A stretch of 64,000 bases of DNA from Streptomyces musisoli (GTDB lineage: Bacteria; Actinomycetota; Actinomycetes; Streptomycetales; Streptomycetaceae): positions 496,001 to 560,000 of the forward strand of contig NZ_JAERRH010000004.1 of the NCBI RefSeq assembly GCF_016741855.1. The letters are read 5' to 3'. The position numbers and the translations under genes are program-made. Shown piece after piece: positions 51,089 through 58,818 of the stretch (position 1 is the stretch's first letter; each line of letters opens with the position of its first letter). The notes under the pieces are model-generated. The model worked only from the letters and a program-made list of their open reading frames with translations. It ran no database searches and had not been told where the DNA came from.

Positions 51089-51213
51089 CATGACCCCACG
51101 CCCAGCCAACACCACACGAAATTGGGCCCGAAGTTGGGCCCTTGGGCCCTTCAGATGGTGCGGAGAGGCGCTCTACGGTTCGTCGGTTGGCAGCGAGCCC
51201 GGAGGGGAGCACC

Positions 51214-51444
51214 GTGAGCGATCTGTTGCTGAAGACGGCTGTGGCGACGAAGGTTTGCGTGAACGGCTGGAGGAACACGACGGTCGAGGCGATGCGCCGA
51301 CGTGGTGGCGACCGGGGGCAGACCGCGGTCGAGTACCTGGGCATTATCGCGGTGGTGGTCGCGATCGTTCTCGCGATCACGGGCACGGACATCGGCAAGA
51401 CGATCCTCGACAAGATCAAGGCGAAGATCACGGAGATCACCTGA
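51214..51444 (+). CDS. flp: Flp/Fap-type major pilin
   Basis: GTG 51214 follows GGAGGGGAG and gives 76 residues. A long hydrophilic leader (35 residues, RRRGGDRG) ends at the prepilin peptidase site G35-Q36 in GQTAVEYLG, with the conserved Glu-Tyr pair. The mature pilin is about 41 residues: one hydrophobic helix (IIAVVVAIVLAITG) and a short charged tail (DIGKTILDKIKAKITEIT). This is standard for Flp pilins. It starts a separate downstream cluster with TadG-like, lipoprotein and OmpA-domain genes. No prepilin peptidase gene is visible in the window. Confidence 0.93.
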   Translation: MSDLLLKTAVATKVCVNGWRNTTVEAMRRRGGDRGQTAVEYLGIIAVVVAIVLAITGTDIGKTILDKIKAKITEIT

Positions 51445-52076
51445 CCGTCCTGCGCCCACGGGGCGACTCTGGGCAGGCCTTCCCCATCTACATCACGGTG
51501 GTGGCGGGCCTGCTTTTTCTTGCGTTCGCCTATCTCGCGGTCGGCCAGGCAGCAGTGAACAGGAGTGACGCGCAGACGGCGGCTGATGCGGCAGCTCTGG
51601 CAGCGGCACAGAACCGTCGGAACGACCTGACGGGGCAGTGGTTGGCGATTCTCAAGGACCCGACCAAGTGGCAGGACGTCTTCGAGGGGAACGTAGAGGT
51701 CCGTCCGGCCTGTTGGCGGGCCTACCAGCTCGCTGACCAGAACGAGGGCACCGTTGACGGTTGTGACGACACGCAGCCGATGAAGGTCACGGTTGAGGTC
51801 ACGACGAACAAGCGGGTCGGGAAATCCGTCGTCCCGGGGGTCGAGGGCATTCGGTCGACCAGCTCTGCCACTGCCGTTGTCGAACCGATCTGCAAGCTTG
51901 GCGGCTCCGGAGAGGACGCCGGCTCCGGAGAGGACGCTGGCTCTGCAGACGACGCCGAGGACGTCCCACTGCCCGAGCTCAACTGCGACGGCACGGTCTG
52001 GGAGCCGGATCCGGATGACCCAGAGGGCCTGCCAGGACCAGAGGATCTCTTCGATGTCCACCTGGCCGCCGACTGA
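51441..52076 (+). CDS. TadG-like (Flp-pilus-associated, TadE/G family) protein, probable CTG start
   Basis: No ATG, GTG or TTG lies in frame between the pilin stop and the conserved N-terminus; CTG 51441 overlaps the pilin stop (CTGA) and has GGAG five bases upstream, so I propose it as start (211 residues). The protein begins with RPRGDSGQAFPIYITVVAGLL, the TadG motif with a membrane helix, then VGQAAVNRSDAQTAADAAALAAA, the usual pattern after it. An external domain with four Cys follows, and two copies of the motif GSGEDA. The acidic tail ends DLFDVHLAAD. It probably acts as pilus tip or wall-spanning factor. Confidence 0.75.
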   Translation: MTVLRPRGDSGQAFPIYITVVAGLLFLAFAYLAVGQAAVNRSDAQTAADAAALAAAQNRRNDLTGQWLAILKDPTKWQDVFEGNVEVRPACWRAYQLADQNEGTVDGCDDTQPMKVTVEVTTNKRVGKSVVPGVEGIRSTSSATAVVEPICKLGGSGEDAGSGEDAGSADDAEDVPLPELNCDGTVWEPDPDDPEGLPGPEDLFDVHLAAD

Positions 52077-52110
52077 CAAGCGGACGACGAGCGAAAAGGG
52101 AAGCAACGCG

Positions 52111-52692
52111 ATGAGCATGCGGTTCACTGCGAAAGCTCGCAGGGGAATGGTCGCCATGACCATTGCTGTCGGCTTGGCGGTCGGCGTGGCCGGTTGCGGC
52201 AGTGGAGACACTGGTGACAAGAAGCCGGACGCCTCCGCCTCCCCTTCCGAGCGTGGTGGTTCTCAGGCCAGCCCTCAGGAGGGGCAGTCGGCGCAACCGC
52301 TGGCCGAAATGCGTGGCCCTGACGGACTCACGCTGAAGGTCATGTCGGCCCAGCGTGATTCCGGTGGATTCGTCACCATCAACGCGCAGCTCAAGAATGA
52401 CGGCAGTAAGGATGCCGTTCTCTCCTCCCAGCTGACCGGCAACGAGACAGAGATCATGAAGAACGGGCAGTCCTTCGGCGGAGCCACCCTCGTGGACTCG
52501 AAGGCGCGTAAGCGCTACTACGTACTGCGGGACACCGATGGACGCCCCCTGACCACGATCGGCATCCAGTCCGTCAGGGCGGGGGACACCGTTCCGGTTT
52601 TCATGCAGTTCCCGGCACCGCCGGCCGGCACGACGGAAGTCAGCTTCCAGCTGCCCACCTTCGCCAGTGCCACGATCAAGATCTCCGGGTGA
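52111..52692 (+). CDS. Secreted lipoprotein of the pilus locus
   Basis: ATG 52111 follows AAAGGGA and gives 193 residues. A lipoprotein signal ends in the lipobox VAGC with C29. A Ser/Pro/Asp linker (about 30-65) leads to an immunoglobulin-like domain of the DUF4352-like type (GPDGLTLKVMSAQRDSGGFVTI, VLRDTDGRPLTTIG, VPVFMQFPAPPAGTTEVSFQLP). The function is unknown; it lies between TadG-like and OmpA-domain genes with short spacers and probably anchors or guides the pilus at the membrane surface. Codon use and start are convincing. Confidence 0.82.
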   Translation: MSMRFTAKARRGMVAMTIAVGLAVGVAGCGSGDTGDKKPDASASPSERGGSQASPQEGQSAQPLAEMRGPDGLTLKVMSAQRDSGGFVTINAQLKNDGSKDAVLSSQLTGNETEIMKNGQSFGGATLVDSKARKRYYVLRDTDGRPLTTIGIQSVRAGDTVPVFMQFPAPPAGTTEVSFQLPTFASATIKISG

Positions 52693-52699
52693 GGCCCAA

Positions 52700-53323
52700 G
52701 TGACCACCACGCCCCGGCTTGTTCTTGTCGGCTTTCTTCTTCTGCTCGGTGTGCAGCTTCCCGCCGGCACGGCGGTCGCCGACGACACCGGACCCAGCGA
52801 ACCCCCCGGCACCGAACCCACCGCCGCCGCCCCCGTCAAGGTCGACCCCACCGACCCCGATCTCAAGCTCCCGGAAGGGGCCACGCTCGCCGAGGCCAAG
52901 GTGCTGGACATCAAGTCGGTCGTCGAGGATCAGAGCGGGGACGAACGGCGTGAGGACACCAACGCCGACGTGACCTTCGCCCTCCAGGCCGAGGTGCTGT
53001 TCGGCAAGGACAGCGCCGAGATCAGCGGAGCGGCGAAGGCCCGCATCAGCACCATCGCCGAGGAGATCAGGAAACAGAACGCGACCCGGGTCCGCGTCTT
53101 CGGCTTCACCGACGACCTCGGCTCCTCCACCCACGGCGACACCCTCTCCCGGCAGCGCGCCAACGCCGTACAGGCCGTACTCGACCAGGACCTGAACTCC
53201 CCGTCCATCACCTTCGACGTCCGCGGCTACGGCGAGCAGTACCCGATCGCCGACAACTCCAGCGAGGAGGGCCGGAGGAAGAACCGACGCGTCGAGGTGT
53301 CGTTCCCCCGCACCCAGGACTGA
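52700..53323 (+). CDS. Secreted OmpA-domain (peptidoglycan-binding) protein of the pilus locus
   Basis: GTG 52700, seven bases after the lipoprotein stop, gives 207 residues. Signal peptide about 1-28 (PAGTAVADD), Pro-rich linker, then an OmpA C-terminal domain at about residues 90-205: VLFGKDSAEISGAAKARIS, VRVFGFTDDLGSSTHGDTLSRQRA with the Asp and Arg that bind diaminopimelate, and RKNRRVEVSF. In this outer-membrane-free host it should bind LL-diaminopimelate-type peptidoglycan and hold the pilus in the wall. It closes the Tad locus. Confidence 0.88.
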   Translation: MTTTPRLVLVGFLLLLGVQLPAGTAVADDTGPSEPPGTEPTAAAPVKVDPTDPDLKLPEGATLAEAKVLDIKSVVEDQSGDERREDTNADVTFALQAEVLFGKDSAEISGAAKARISTIAEEIRKQNATRVRVFGFTDDLGSSTHGDTLSRQRANAVQAVLDQDLNSPSITFDVRGYGEQYPIADNSSEEGRRKNRRVEVSFPRTQD

Positions 53324-53386
53324 CGGCACCCGAAGAGCGAAGCGGAGGTGCCGGCCCGGCCGTGCAGGGCCCCGGACCGCCCCGCC

Positions 53387-53761
53387 TCAGGGTGTCGGCT
53401 CCACCTGCACGCGTACTCCCGGCCGCAGCCCCCACCCCGTCATCGCCCCCGCCTCCGCCTCCAGCACGTGCCGGGCTCGCAGGCGGGGCAGGCCGAGGCG
53501 GCCCGGGGGCATCGTGCGGACGGCGATGACCGTCAGCCGCCGGTCCAGGTAGGCCACGTCGATCGGCATCCGCATCCTGAACGTGTGCACCCCGCTCGCC
53601 GGTGACAGCAGCATCGCCCCGTCGACCGAGTCCCGGCCCAGGAGCCCCTTCGTCCGTGCCCGATAGGACGCCGAGATCTCGAGGGGGACGGGAGGGGCGA
53701 GCACCTCCCCGGAGACCGCCCGGACGATCAGCCGACCCCGTCCGTCCCGCCAGCGCCCCAT
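53387..53761 (-). CDS. DUF192 family protein
   Basis: ATG 53761 (MGRWRDG) preceded by GGAGGGG gives 124 residues. DUF192 features are visible: LEISASYRARTKGLLGRDSVDGAMLL, HTFRMRMPIDVAYLDRRLTVI, and the typical end AGAMTGWGLRPGVRVQV. The family consists of small beta proteins of unknown function, sometimes linked to the Tad cluster in actinomycetes. It is convergent with the OmpA-domain gene and divergent from the oxidoreductase. Confidence 0.82.
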   Translation of the reverse strand: MGRWRDGRGRLIVRAVSGEVLAPPVPLEISASYRARTKGLLGRDSVDGAMLLSPASGVHTFRMRMPIDVAYLDRRLTVIAVRTMPPGRLGLPRLRARHVLEAEAGAMTGWGLRPGVRVQVEPTP

Positions 53762-53842
53762 GCCCCGTCCGCCCCTCCGCCGCCGACTCGCCTGGTCATC
53801 AAATGCATTGTCGTTTCCCGCCCTCCCCACTAGGAAGGGCCC

Positions 53843-54715
53843 ATGACAGGACTCGGTGTCGTATTCCGTCCCCAGCTTCCTCCCGAGCGGCTTCGGGCCG
53901 TCGCCCGCCTCGCGGACGACGTGGGCCTCGAAGAACTGTGGCTGTGGGAGGACTGCTTCCTGGAGGGCGGGGTCTCCACGGCCGCCGCCGCGCTCGCCTG
54001 GACCGAGCGGGTCCGGGTCGGTATCGGGCTGCTGCCCGTGCCGCTGCGGAACGTGGCCGTCACCGCGATGGAGGCGGCCTCGCTGGAGCGCATGTTCCCG
54101 GGCCGGGCCGTCCTGACCGTGGGGCACGGGGTGCAGGACTGGATGGGGCAGGTCGGTGCCCGGGCCGCCTCACCGCTCGGCCTCCTCGGCGAGCACCTCG
54201 ACGCCCTGCGCGCCCTGCTGCGCGGGGAGCGGCTCAGCGTGCGCGGACGGTACGTCCGGCTGGACGACGTCGCCCTCGACTGGCCCCCGCGGCAGCCGGT
54301 CGACGTTTTCGCGGGCGGCACCGGACCCCGTACCCTCCGGCTCTCCGGCGAGAAGGCCGACGGCACCCTGCTCACCGCCGCCACGTCGGCGGACGGGGTA
54401 CGGCGGGCCCGGAAACTCGTCGAGGAGGGGCGCCGGGCGGCAGGACGCGACGGCCGGCACCGGATCGTCGTCTACCTGCTGGCCGCCACGGGGCCCGGCG
54501 CCGAGGCCCGGCTGCGCGCGGAACTCGCCGCCGAGGGGCTGGAGTCGGTGCCGGACGTGGGCGTCGCGGGGGACGCGGGGGCGGTGGCCGAGGCGGTGCG
54601 GCGGCTGGCCGAGGCCGGCGCCGACACCGTCGTACTCCAGCCGACGGCGGACGAGCCCGATCCTGAGGGCTTCGTGCGCTTCGCCGCGGAGGAGGTCCGG
54701 CCCCTGGTGCCGTGA
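53843..54715 (+). CDS. LLM-class flavin/F420-dependent oxidoreductase
   Basis: This 290-residue protein has the luciferase-like TIM barrel: GVVFRPQLPPERLRAVARLADDVGLEELWLWED (landmarks GLEELWLWED), VRVGIGLLPVPLRNVAVTA, FPGRAVLTVGHGVQDWMGQVGA, LRGERLSVRGRYVRLDDV, and VDVFAGGTGPRTLRLSGEKADGTLL. In actinomycetes such proteins often use cofactor F420 and act on quinones, steroids or secondary metabolites; the substrate cannot be told. It is slightly shorter than most. The start ATG 53843 has AGGAAGG upstream (53832-53838). Confidence 0.87.
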   Translation: MTGLGVVFRPQLPPERLRAVARLADDVGLEELWLWEDCFLEGGVSTAAAALAWTERVRVGIGLLPVPLRNVAVTAMEAASLERMFPGRAVLTVGHGVQDWMGQVGARAASPLGLLGEHLDALRALLRGERLSVRGRYVRLDDVALDWPPRQPVDVFAGGTGPRTLRLSGEKADGTLLTAATSADGVRRARKLVEEGRRAAGRDGRHRIVVYLLAATGPGAEARLRAELAAEGLESVPDVGVAGDAGAVAEAVRRLAEAGADTVVLQPTADEPDPEGFVRFAAEEVRPLVP

Positions 54716-54839
54716 AGGACACGTCGCGGGGCGGCCCCCGACGGCCCGGGGCCTGAAGGGGCCGGCCCGCCGCGCTGTCGTCGCCCCGCGGGTGGAAAAC
54801 CGGCAGGACCCGGCCTCCGGCCCCTGCGATCATGGCGGT

Positions 54840-55176
54840 GTGACCGCGCACCGGTCCTTCGAGGACCTCGTGGCCGAGGGCGTCGCCGTGCCCACCGAGG
54901 GGTGGGACTTCTCCTGGCTCGAGGGACGGGCCACCGAGGCGCGGCCGTCCTGGGGGTACGCCCGGTCGGCGGGGGAGCGGCTGGCCGGGACCGAGGCCGT
55001 GCGACATCGCCGCCGTCGTCCACTTCCTGCGCAAGGTCGTCTGGATGTCCCGGGGCTTCACGGCCGAGGCGTACGAACCCCAACTCCGGGCGCTGCACCA
55101 GCGGATCGAGAAGGAGGGCCCGTTCGTCGCGCACAGCGCCCGGCACCTCTTCGACGTGCGCAAGCCGGACCGCTGA
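54840..55176 (+). pseudogene. Class I SAM methyltransferase pseudogene with central deletion and frameshift
   Basis: From GTG 54840 one frame reads HRSFEDLVAEGVAVPTEGWDF and ARPSWGYARS, the start of a Streptomyces methyltransferase family of about 270 residues. At about 54995-55002 the homology jumps, in a different frame, to CDIAAVVHFLRKVVWMSRGF and continues to the normal C-terminus (HSARHLFDVRKPDR, stop 55174-55176). The middle 150 or so residues with the SAM-binding motifs are missing. The first frame runs on without sense to 55208. I read a single internal deletion that broke the frame. Confidence 0.72.
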
Positions 55177-55941
55177 CGAAACCGGCGGACCAGGGGAAAA
55201 CCGGGTGAAGCGGTCTCGGTTTCGCCGAGAGTTCGCCCAGGGTTTCCACATTGTTATTCACCGCTGTTCACACGCGCCTCACCCGTCACGTAGGTTCAGA
55301 CCAAGGTAATTCGCGTCAGCAAAGCTACGCGGCCGGCACCGCGCAGCGGAGGGGGCTGCGCGGTGCCGTGAAGCCGGATGACCGCCGCCCGGCGCCGTAG
55401 CGGAACGGTCAAGTCACCGTTCGCCGCCCGGGTAGCCCGTCGGAGGGACCCGGGGCAACACGCCGATGTACCCCCAAGGCGGCCTAATGCCTGCGAATGC
55501 ACTCGTATACGACGGTCTTTCCCTGGGATTCGGTTGTGAACCGGCCAGGAAACACCCCTGAATCCCGCATTCCGTAGCCACCGGGGCGTCGCCGGGTGAT
55601 TCCGGAGAGTAGTTGTGGCACGCCGATGCACCCACGATCCCTCACGAAGGGTTATGGTGGAAACCCCCCCTCGGGCCGGTCCGTCTCCCCCCCCACGGAC
55701 CGGCCCGTTTTTCATGGGCGGGCCGGGAACCGCCCGGGCGGGAGCCGGCGTCCCCTTCACGGGCACCGGGCCGCGCCCGGCACACGGCTCCCCGCGAGGG
55801 TGTGATCGGCCCCCACGGCCCCGCCCCACGGCGGACGGTACGAACCCCGGCCCCAAGCCCCGGGCCGGAACCAGGCCTCCGACAGCGGTAGGCTCGACGG
55901 CTCCGGCACCCATACCCCGCGCCCAACCCCCGGAGGGTCAC
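55177..55941 (+). other. 765-base intergenic region upstream of uppS-like gene
   Basis: No gene is supported here. It includes a hairpin (GAACGGT/ACCGTTC, about 55402-55422), two copies of CACGCCGATG.ACCC (55459 and 55619), a GGAGAG-GTG start-like signal at 55604-55617, and an intrinsic terminator at 55672-55712. Downstream bases 55713-55941 are G+C-rich with no clear motif except GGAGGG before GTG 55942. The layout suggests a small RNA or a leader with attenuation; no known riboswitch or sRNA family is recognised. Confidence 0.4.
55672..55712 (+). terminator. Canonical intrinsic terminator with U-tract
   Basis: CGGGCCGGTCCGT (55672-55684) pairs perfectly with ACGGACCGGCCCG (55695-55707) around a C-rich loop and is followed by TTTTT (55708-55712). 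This textbook terminator is 230 bases upstream of uppS with no coding sequence before it on this strand, so it ends a non-coding RNA or an attenuated leader. Confidence 0.85.
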
Positions 55942-56715
55942 GTGAACCTGCGCGACAAGCTGCGCGGCCTGCTCGTCAGGCTCTACGCACGCCGGGTGGA
56001 AGGCCACCTGGACCACGCTCAGGTGCCCAAGCACATCGGCGTCATCATGGACGGCAACCGCCGCTGGGCGAAGGCCTCCGGCTCCAGCGCCGTCCACGGT
56101 CACCGGGCCGGTGCAGAGAAGATCGAGGAGTTCCTCGGCTGGTGCACCGAGACCGACGTCGAGGTCGTCACCCTGTGGCTGTTGTCCACGGACAACTTCG
56201 AACGACCGCAGGACGAGCTCGTCCCCCTGCTCGGCATCATCGAGGACGTCGTCCGCACCCTCGCCGCCGACGGCCGCTGGCGCGTGCACCACGTCGGCAC
56301 GCCGGACCTGCTGCCCTCGCAGATGCAGACGGCGCTGAAGGAGGCCGAGGAGGCCACCGCCCACATCGACGGGATACTCGTCAACGTCGCCATCGGCTAC
56401 GGCGGCCGGCAGGAGATCGCCGACGCCGTGCGCTCCATGCTGCACGACGCGCAGGACAAGGGCGTCTCGATGGAGGACCTGGCCGAGTCCGTCGACGTCG
56501 AGATGATCGGACGTCACCTCTACACCGGCGCCCAGCCCGACCCGGACCTGGTGATCCGCACCAGCGGCGAGCAGCGGTTGTCCGGATTCATGCTCTGGCA
56601 GACCGCCCACTCCGAGTACTACTTCTGCGAGGTCTTCTGGCCGGCCTTCCGAAAGGTCGACTTCCTGCGCGCCCTGCGCGACTACGCCGCACGTCACCGC
56701 CGCTACGGCGGCTGA
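55942..56715 (+). CDS. uppS: cis-Prenyltransferase (polyprenyl/undecaprenyl diphosphate synthase, UppS-like)
   Basis: GTG 55942 after GGAGGG gives 257 residues. Family motifs are intact: HIGVIMDGNRRWAKASG (catalytic Asp), VVTLWLLSTDNFERP, VNVAIGYGGRQEI, and DPDLVIRTSGEQRLSGFMLWQTAHSEYYF (landmarks RTSGEQRLSGF and EYYFCEVFWP). It condenses isopentenyl diphosphate to make the lipid carrier for wall and glycan synthesis. Streptomyces usually have more than one such gene, so this may be a second copy with a special chain length. A terminator follows directly. Confidence 0.93.
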   Translation: MNLRDKLRGLLVRLYARRVEGHLDHAQVPKHIGVIMDGNRRWAKASGSSAVHGHRAGAEKIEEFLGWCTETDVEVVTLWLLSTDNFERPQDELVPLLGIIEDVVRTLAADGRWRVHHVGTPDLLPSQMQTALKEAEEATAHIDGILVNVAIGYGGRQEIADAVRSMLHDAQDKGVSMEDLAESVDVEMIGRHLYTGAQPDPDLVIRTSGEQRLSGFMLWQTAHSEYYFCEVFWPAFRKVDFLRALRDYAARHRRYGG

Positions 56716-56724
56716 AACGCCCCG

Positions 56725-56764
56725 CACCGCCCCGTCGCCGCCCGGTGACGGGGCGGTGTCGTTT
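56725..56764 (+). terminator. uppS terminator
   Basis: CACCGCCCCGTC (56725-56736) pairs with GACGGGGCGGTG (56747-56758), followed by TCGTTTA. It begins nine bases past the uppS stop. Confidence 0.8.
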
Positions 56765-57064
56765 ACCCCGCTTCGGGGCGATGTAACGAGGAGTTCACCA
56801 GCGCGCTGTTGGCCGCATTTGCATGGCGGTGCATGTTCGAGGGCATAAGCCAATCAGGTTGACACCCGAACCACGGGCGTCGGATCTCAGCGGGCGGCAC
56901 GGGGCCGTCCGCCCGGGAGGCCCTTTGCACCAGCCCGACCGTGCGGTGACGGCACGGAAGCAGCCGCGGCGGCCCGGTTCACGGCTCGCCGCACGCGGGG
57001 GCCTGACACCGGTCCAGCATCACTTCGTCGCTCCCCGACCTCATCCGAGGGGGTACGTCCTTCC
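56765..57064 (+). promoter_or_regulatory. Upstream region of the PhoH-like gene
   Basis: This 300-base stretch contains TTGACA at 56859-56864, a possible -35 box, with a weak GATCTC-type -10 about 18 bases later. An open frame from 56823 to 57071 overlaps the PhoH start, but its third-base composition is not that of a Streptomyces gene. No operator is recognised. Confidence 0.3.
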
Positions 57065-58390
57065 GTGGTGACCAGCACAAAGCGCCACAAGCCAGATCGG
57101 CGCACGTATGTTCTCGACACCAGCGTCCTGCTGGCCGACCCGAACGCCCTGACCCGCTTCGACGAGCACGAGGTCGTGCTCCCCATCGTCGTGGTCACGG
57201 AGCTGGAGGCCAAGCGGCACCATCCCGAACTCGGCTACTTCGCCCGCCAGGCCCTGCGCCTGCTGGACGACTACCGGGTGAAGAACGGTCGCCTCGACGC
57301 CCCCATCCCGATCGGGGAACTCGGCGGGACGGTCCGGGTCGAGCTCAACCACTCGGACCCCAGCGTGCTGCCCACCGGCTACCGCCTGGGGGACAACGAC
57401 TCCCGCATCCTCGCGGTGGCCCGCAACCTTCAGGCCGAGGGGTTCGACGTCACCGTCGTGTCGAAGGACCTGCCGCTCAGGATCAAGGCGTCCTCGGTCG
57501 GCCTCCTCGCCGAGGAGTACCGGGCCGAACTCGCCATCACGGAGAACTCCGGCTGGACCGGGATGTCCGAACTCACCCTCTCGGGCGAGCAGGTGGACAT
57601 CCTCTTCGAGGAAGGCCATGTGTACGTCCCGGAGGCCTCCGACCTCCCCGTGCACACCGGGCTGACCATCCAGTCCGAGCGCGGCAAGGCGCTCGGCCGG
57701 GTCACCGCCGAGGGCAATGTCCGCCTGGTCCGCGGCGACCGGGAGGCGTTCGGCATCAAGGGACGCAGCGCCGAACAGCGCATCGCGCTCGATCTGCTGC
57801 TCGATCCGGACGTCGGCATCGTCTCGATGGGCGGCCGGGCCGGCACCGGCAAGTCGGCGCTGGCGCTGTGCGCGGGCCTGGAGGCGGTCCTGGAGCGCCG
57901 CCAGCACCAGAAGGTGATGGTCTTCCGGCCGCTGTACGCGGTCGGCGGGCAGGAACTGGGCTATCTGCCGGGCAGCGAGGCGGAGAAGATGAGCCCGTGG
58001 GCGCAGGCGGTCTTCGACACCCTCTCGGCGGTCACCAGCCGCGAGGTCATCGAGGAGGTCACCGCGCGCGGGATGCTGGAGGTGCTTCCGCTCACCCACA
58101 TCCGCGGACGCTCGCTGCACGACGCCTTCGTGATCGTCGACGAGGCCCAGTCCCTGGAACGGAACGTCCTGCTGACCGTTCTGTCCCGGATCGGCGCCAA
58201 TTCCCGGGTGGTTCTCACCCATGACGTGGCACAGAGGGACAATCTGCGCGTAGGCCGTTATGACGGAGTCGTCGCCGTTGTGGAGAAGCTCAAGGGGCAT
58301 CCCCTCTTCGCCCATGTCACGCTGACTCGGTCGGAGAGGTCCCAGATTGCGGCGCTTGTGACCGAAATGCTGGAGGACGGCCACATCTGA
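57065..58390 (+). CDS. PIN-PhoH fusion ATPase (PhoH2-type)
   Basis: From GTG 57065 (or 57068) the protein has 441 residues. An N-terminal PIN nuclease domain (about 12-150) has [13 protein letters not shown], the acidic residue in [10 protein letters not shown], and [12 protein letters not shown] PhoH ATPase domain (about 235-441) has Walker [13 protein letters not shown] with K263, Walker [10 protein letters not shown] with D359, and [12 protein letters not shown]. Mycobacterial PhoH2 with the same layout is an RNA helicase/nuclease active in sequence-specific RNA cleavage. The Streptomyces role is unknown. A hairpin follows. Confidence 0.92.
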   Translation: MVTSTKRHKPDRRTYVLDTSVLLADPNALTRFDEHEVVLPIVVVTELEAKRHHPELGYFARQALRLLDDYRVKNGRLDAPIPIGELGGTVRVELNHSDPSVLPTGYRLGDNDSRILAVARNLQAEGFDVTVVSKDLPLRIKASSVGLLAEEYRAELAITENSGWTGMSELTLSGEQVDILFEEGHVYVPEASDLPVHTGLTIQSERGKALGRVTAEGNVRLVRGDREAFGIKGRSAEQRIALDLLLDPDVGIVSMGGRAGTGKSALALCAGLEAVLERRQHQKVMVFRPLYAVGGQELGYLPGSEAEKMSPWAQAVFDTLSAVTSREVIEEVTARGMLEVLPLTHIRGRSLHDAFVIVDEAQSLERNVLLTVLSRIGANSRVVLTHDVAQRDNLRVGRYDGVVAVVEKLKGHPLFAHVTLTRSERSQIAALVTEMLEDGHI

Positions 58391-58409
58391 CGCTGAAGCG
58401 ACGGCCGTT

Positions 58410-58451
58410 GGCGCCGTCCGGCAAAGGCCAAGAGCCTAGCCGGGCGGCGCC
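58410..58451 (+). terminator. Hairpin after the PhoH-like gene
   Basis: GGCGCCGTCCGG (58410-58421) pairs with CCGGGCGGCGCC (58440-58451) with one mismatch and an 18-base loop. No U-tract. Confidence 0.55.
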
Positions 58452-58818
58452 TTCGCGTGTGGGGCTTTCCTGAAATCCCCAGGGGCAAACGGGATGTGAG
58501 CTTTCACACGCAACACAGAATTGCCACGCGGCGTCCGGTTACGGCAGAGTCTCACTCCTGTCAGGCCCCGCATACGACACACCTGTACCCCTGGGGGTAC
58601 CCCCGCACTTCAGTAGCGGGGGAGGTACGGCACCCCAGAAGTACACCTTCAACTCCACAGAGCCGTCGTATGCCGCCCGAGCACCACGCGGCGCTCCCCT
58701 GCGGGGAGTTGCCCACCGGGTCCGCGCCTCCCGTGACCCCGCAGTTGGGAGGCCAGTGCCAGGGGCACGATTGCGTCCGCCAGGGTCACCGAAGCGGGCG
58801 ATGCTGGAAGGAAACCGT
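58452..58818 (+). promoter_or_regulatory. Long leader/upstream region of the transglycosylase gene
   Basis: These 367 bases hold no gene. There is a small palindrome TGTGA-N4-TCACA at 58495-58508, shorter-spaced than a Crp site, and several hairpins (CCCCCGC/GCGGGGG near 58603-58625; CTCCCC/GGGGAG near 58693-58707). Wall-hydrolase genes in Streptomyces often carry c-di-AMP (ydaO) riboswitches, but I do not see the conserved core here. The structured leader may still regulate. Confidence 0.35.

Noticed and set aside
56823..57071. 82-codon frame overlapping the PhoH start as an antitoxin gene
   Set aside because: Third codon positions are not G/C-biased as in neighbouring genes, there is no ribosome site, and no domain is visible.
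58452..58818. c-di-AMP (ydaO) riboswitch upstream of the transglycosylase
   Set aside because: The conserved core segments of this class could not be found, although a structured leader is plausible.
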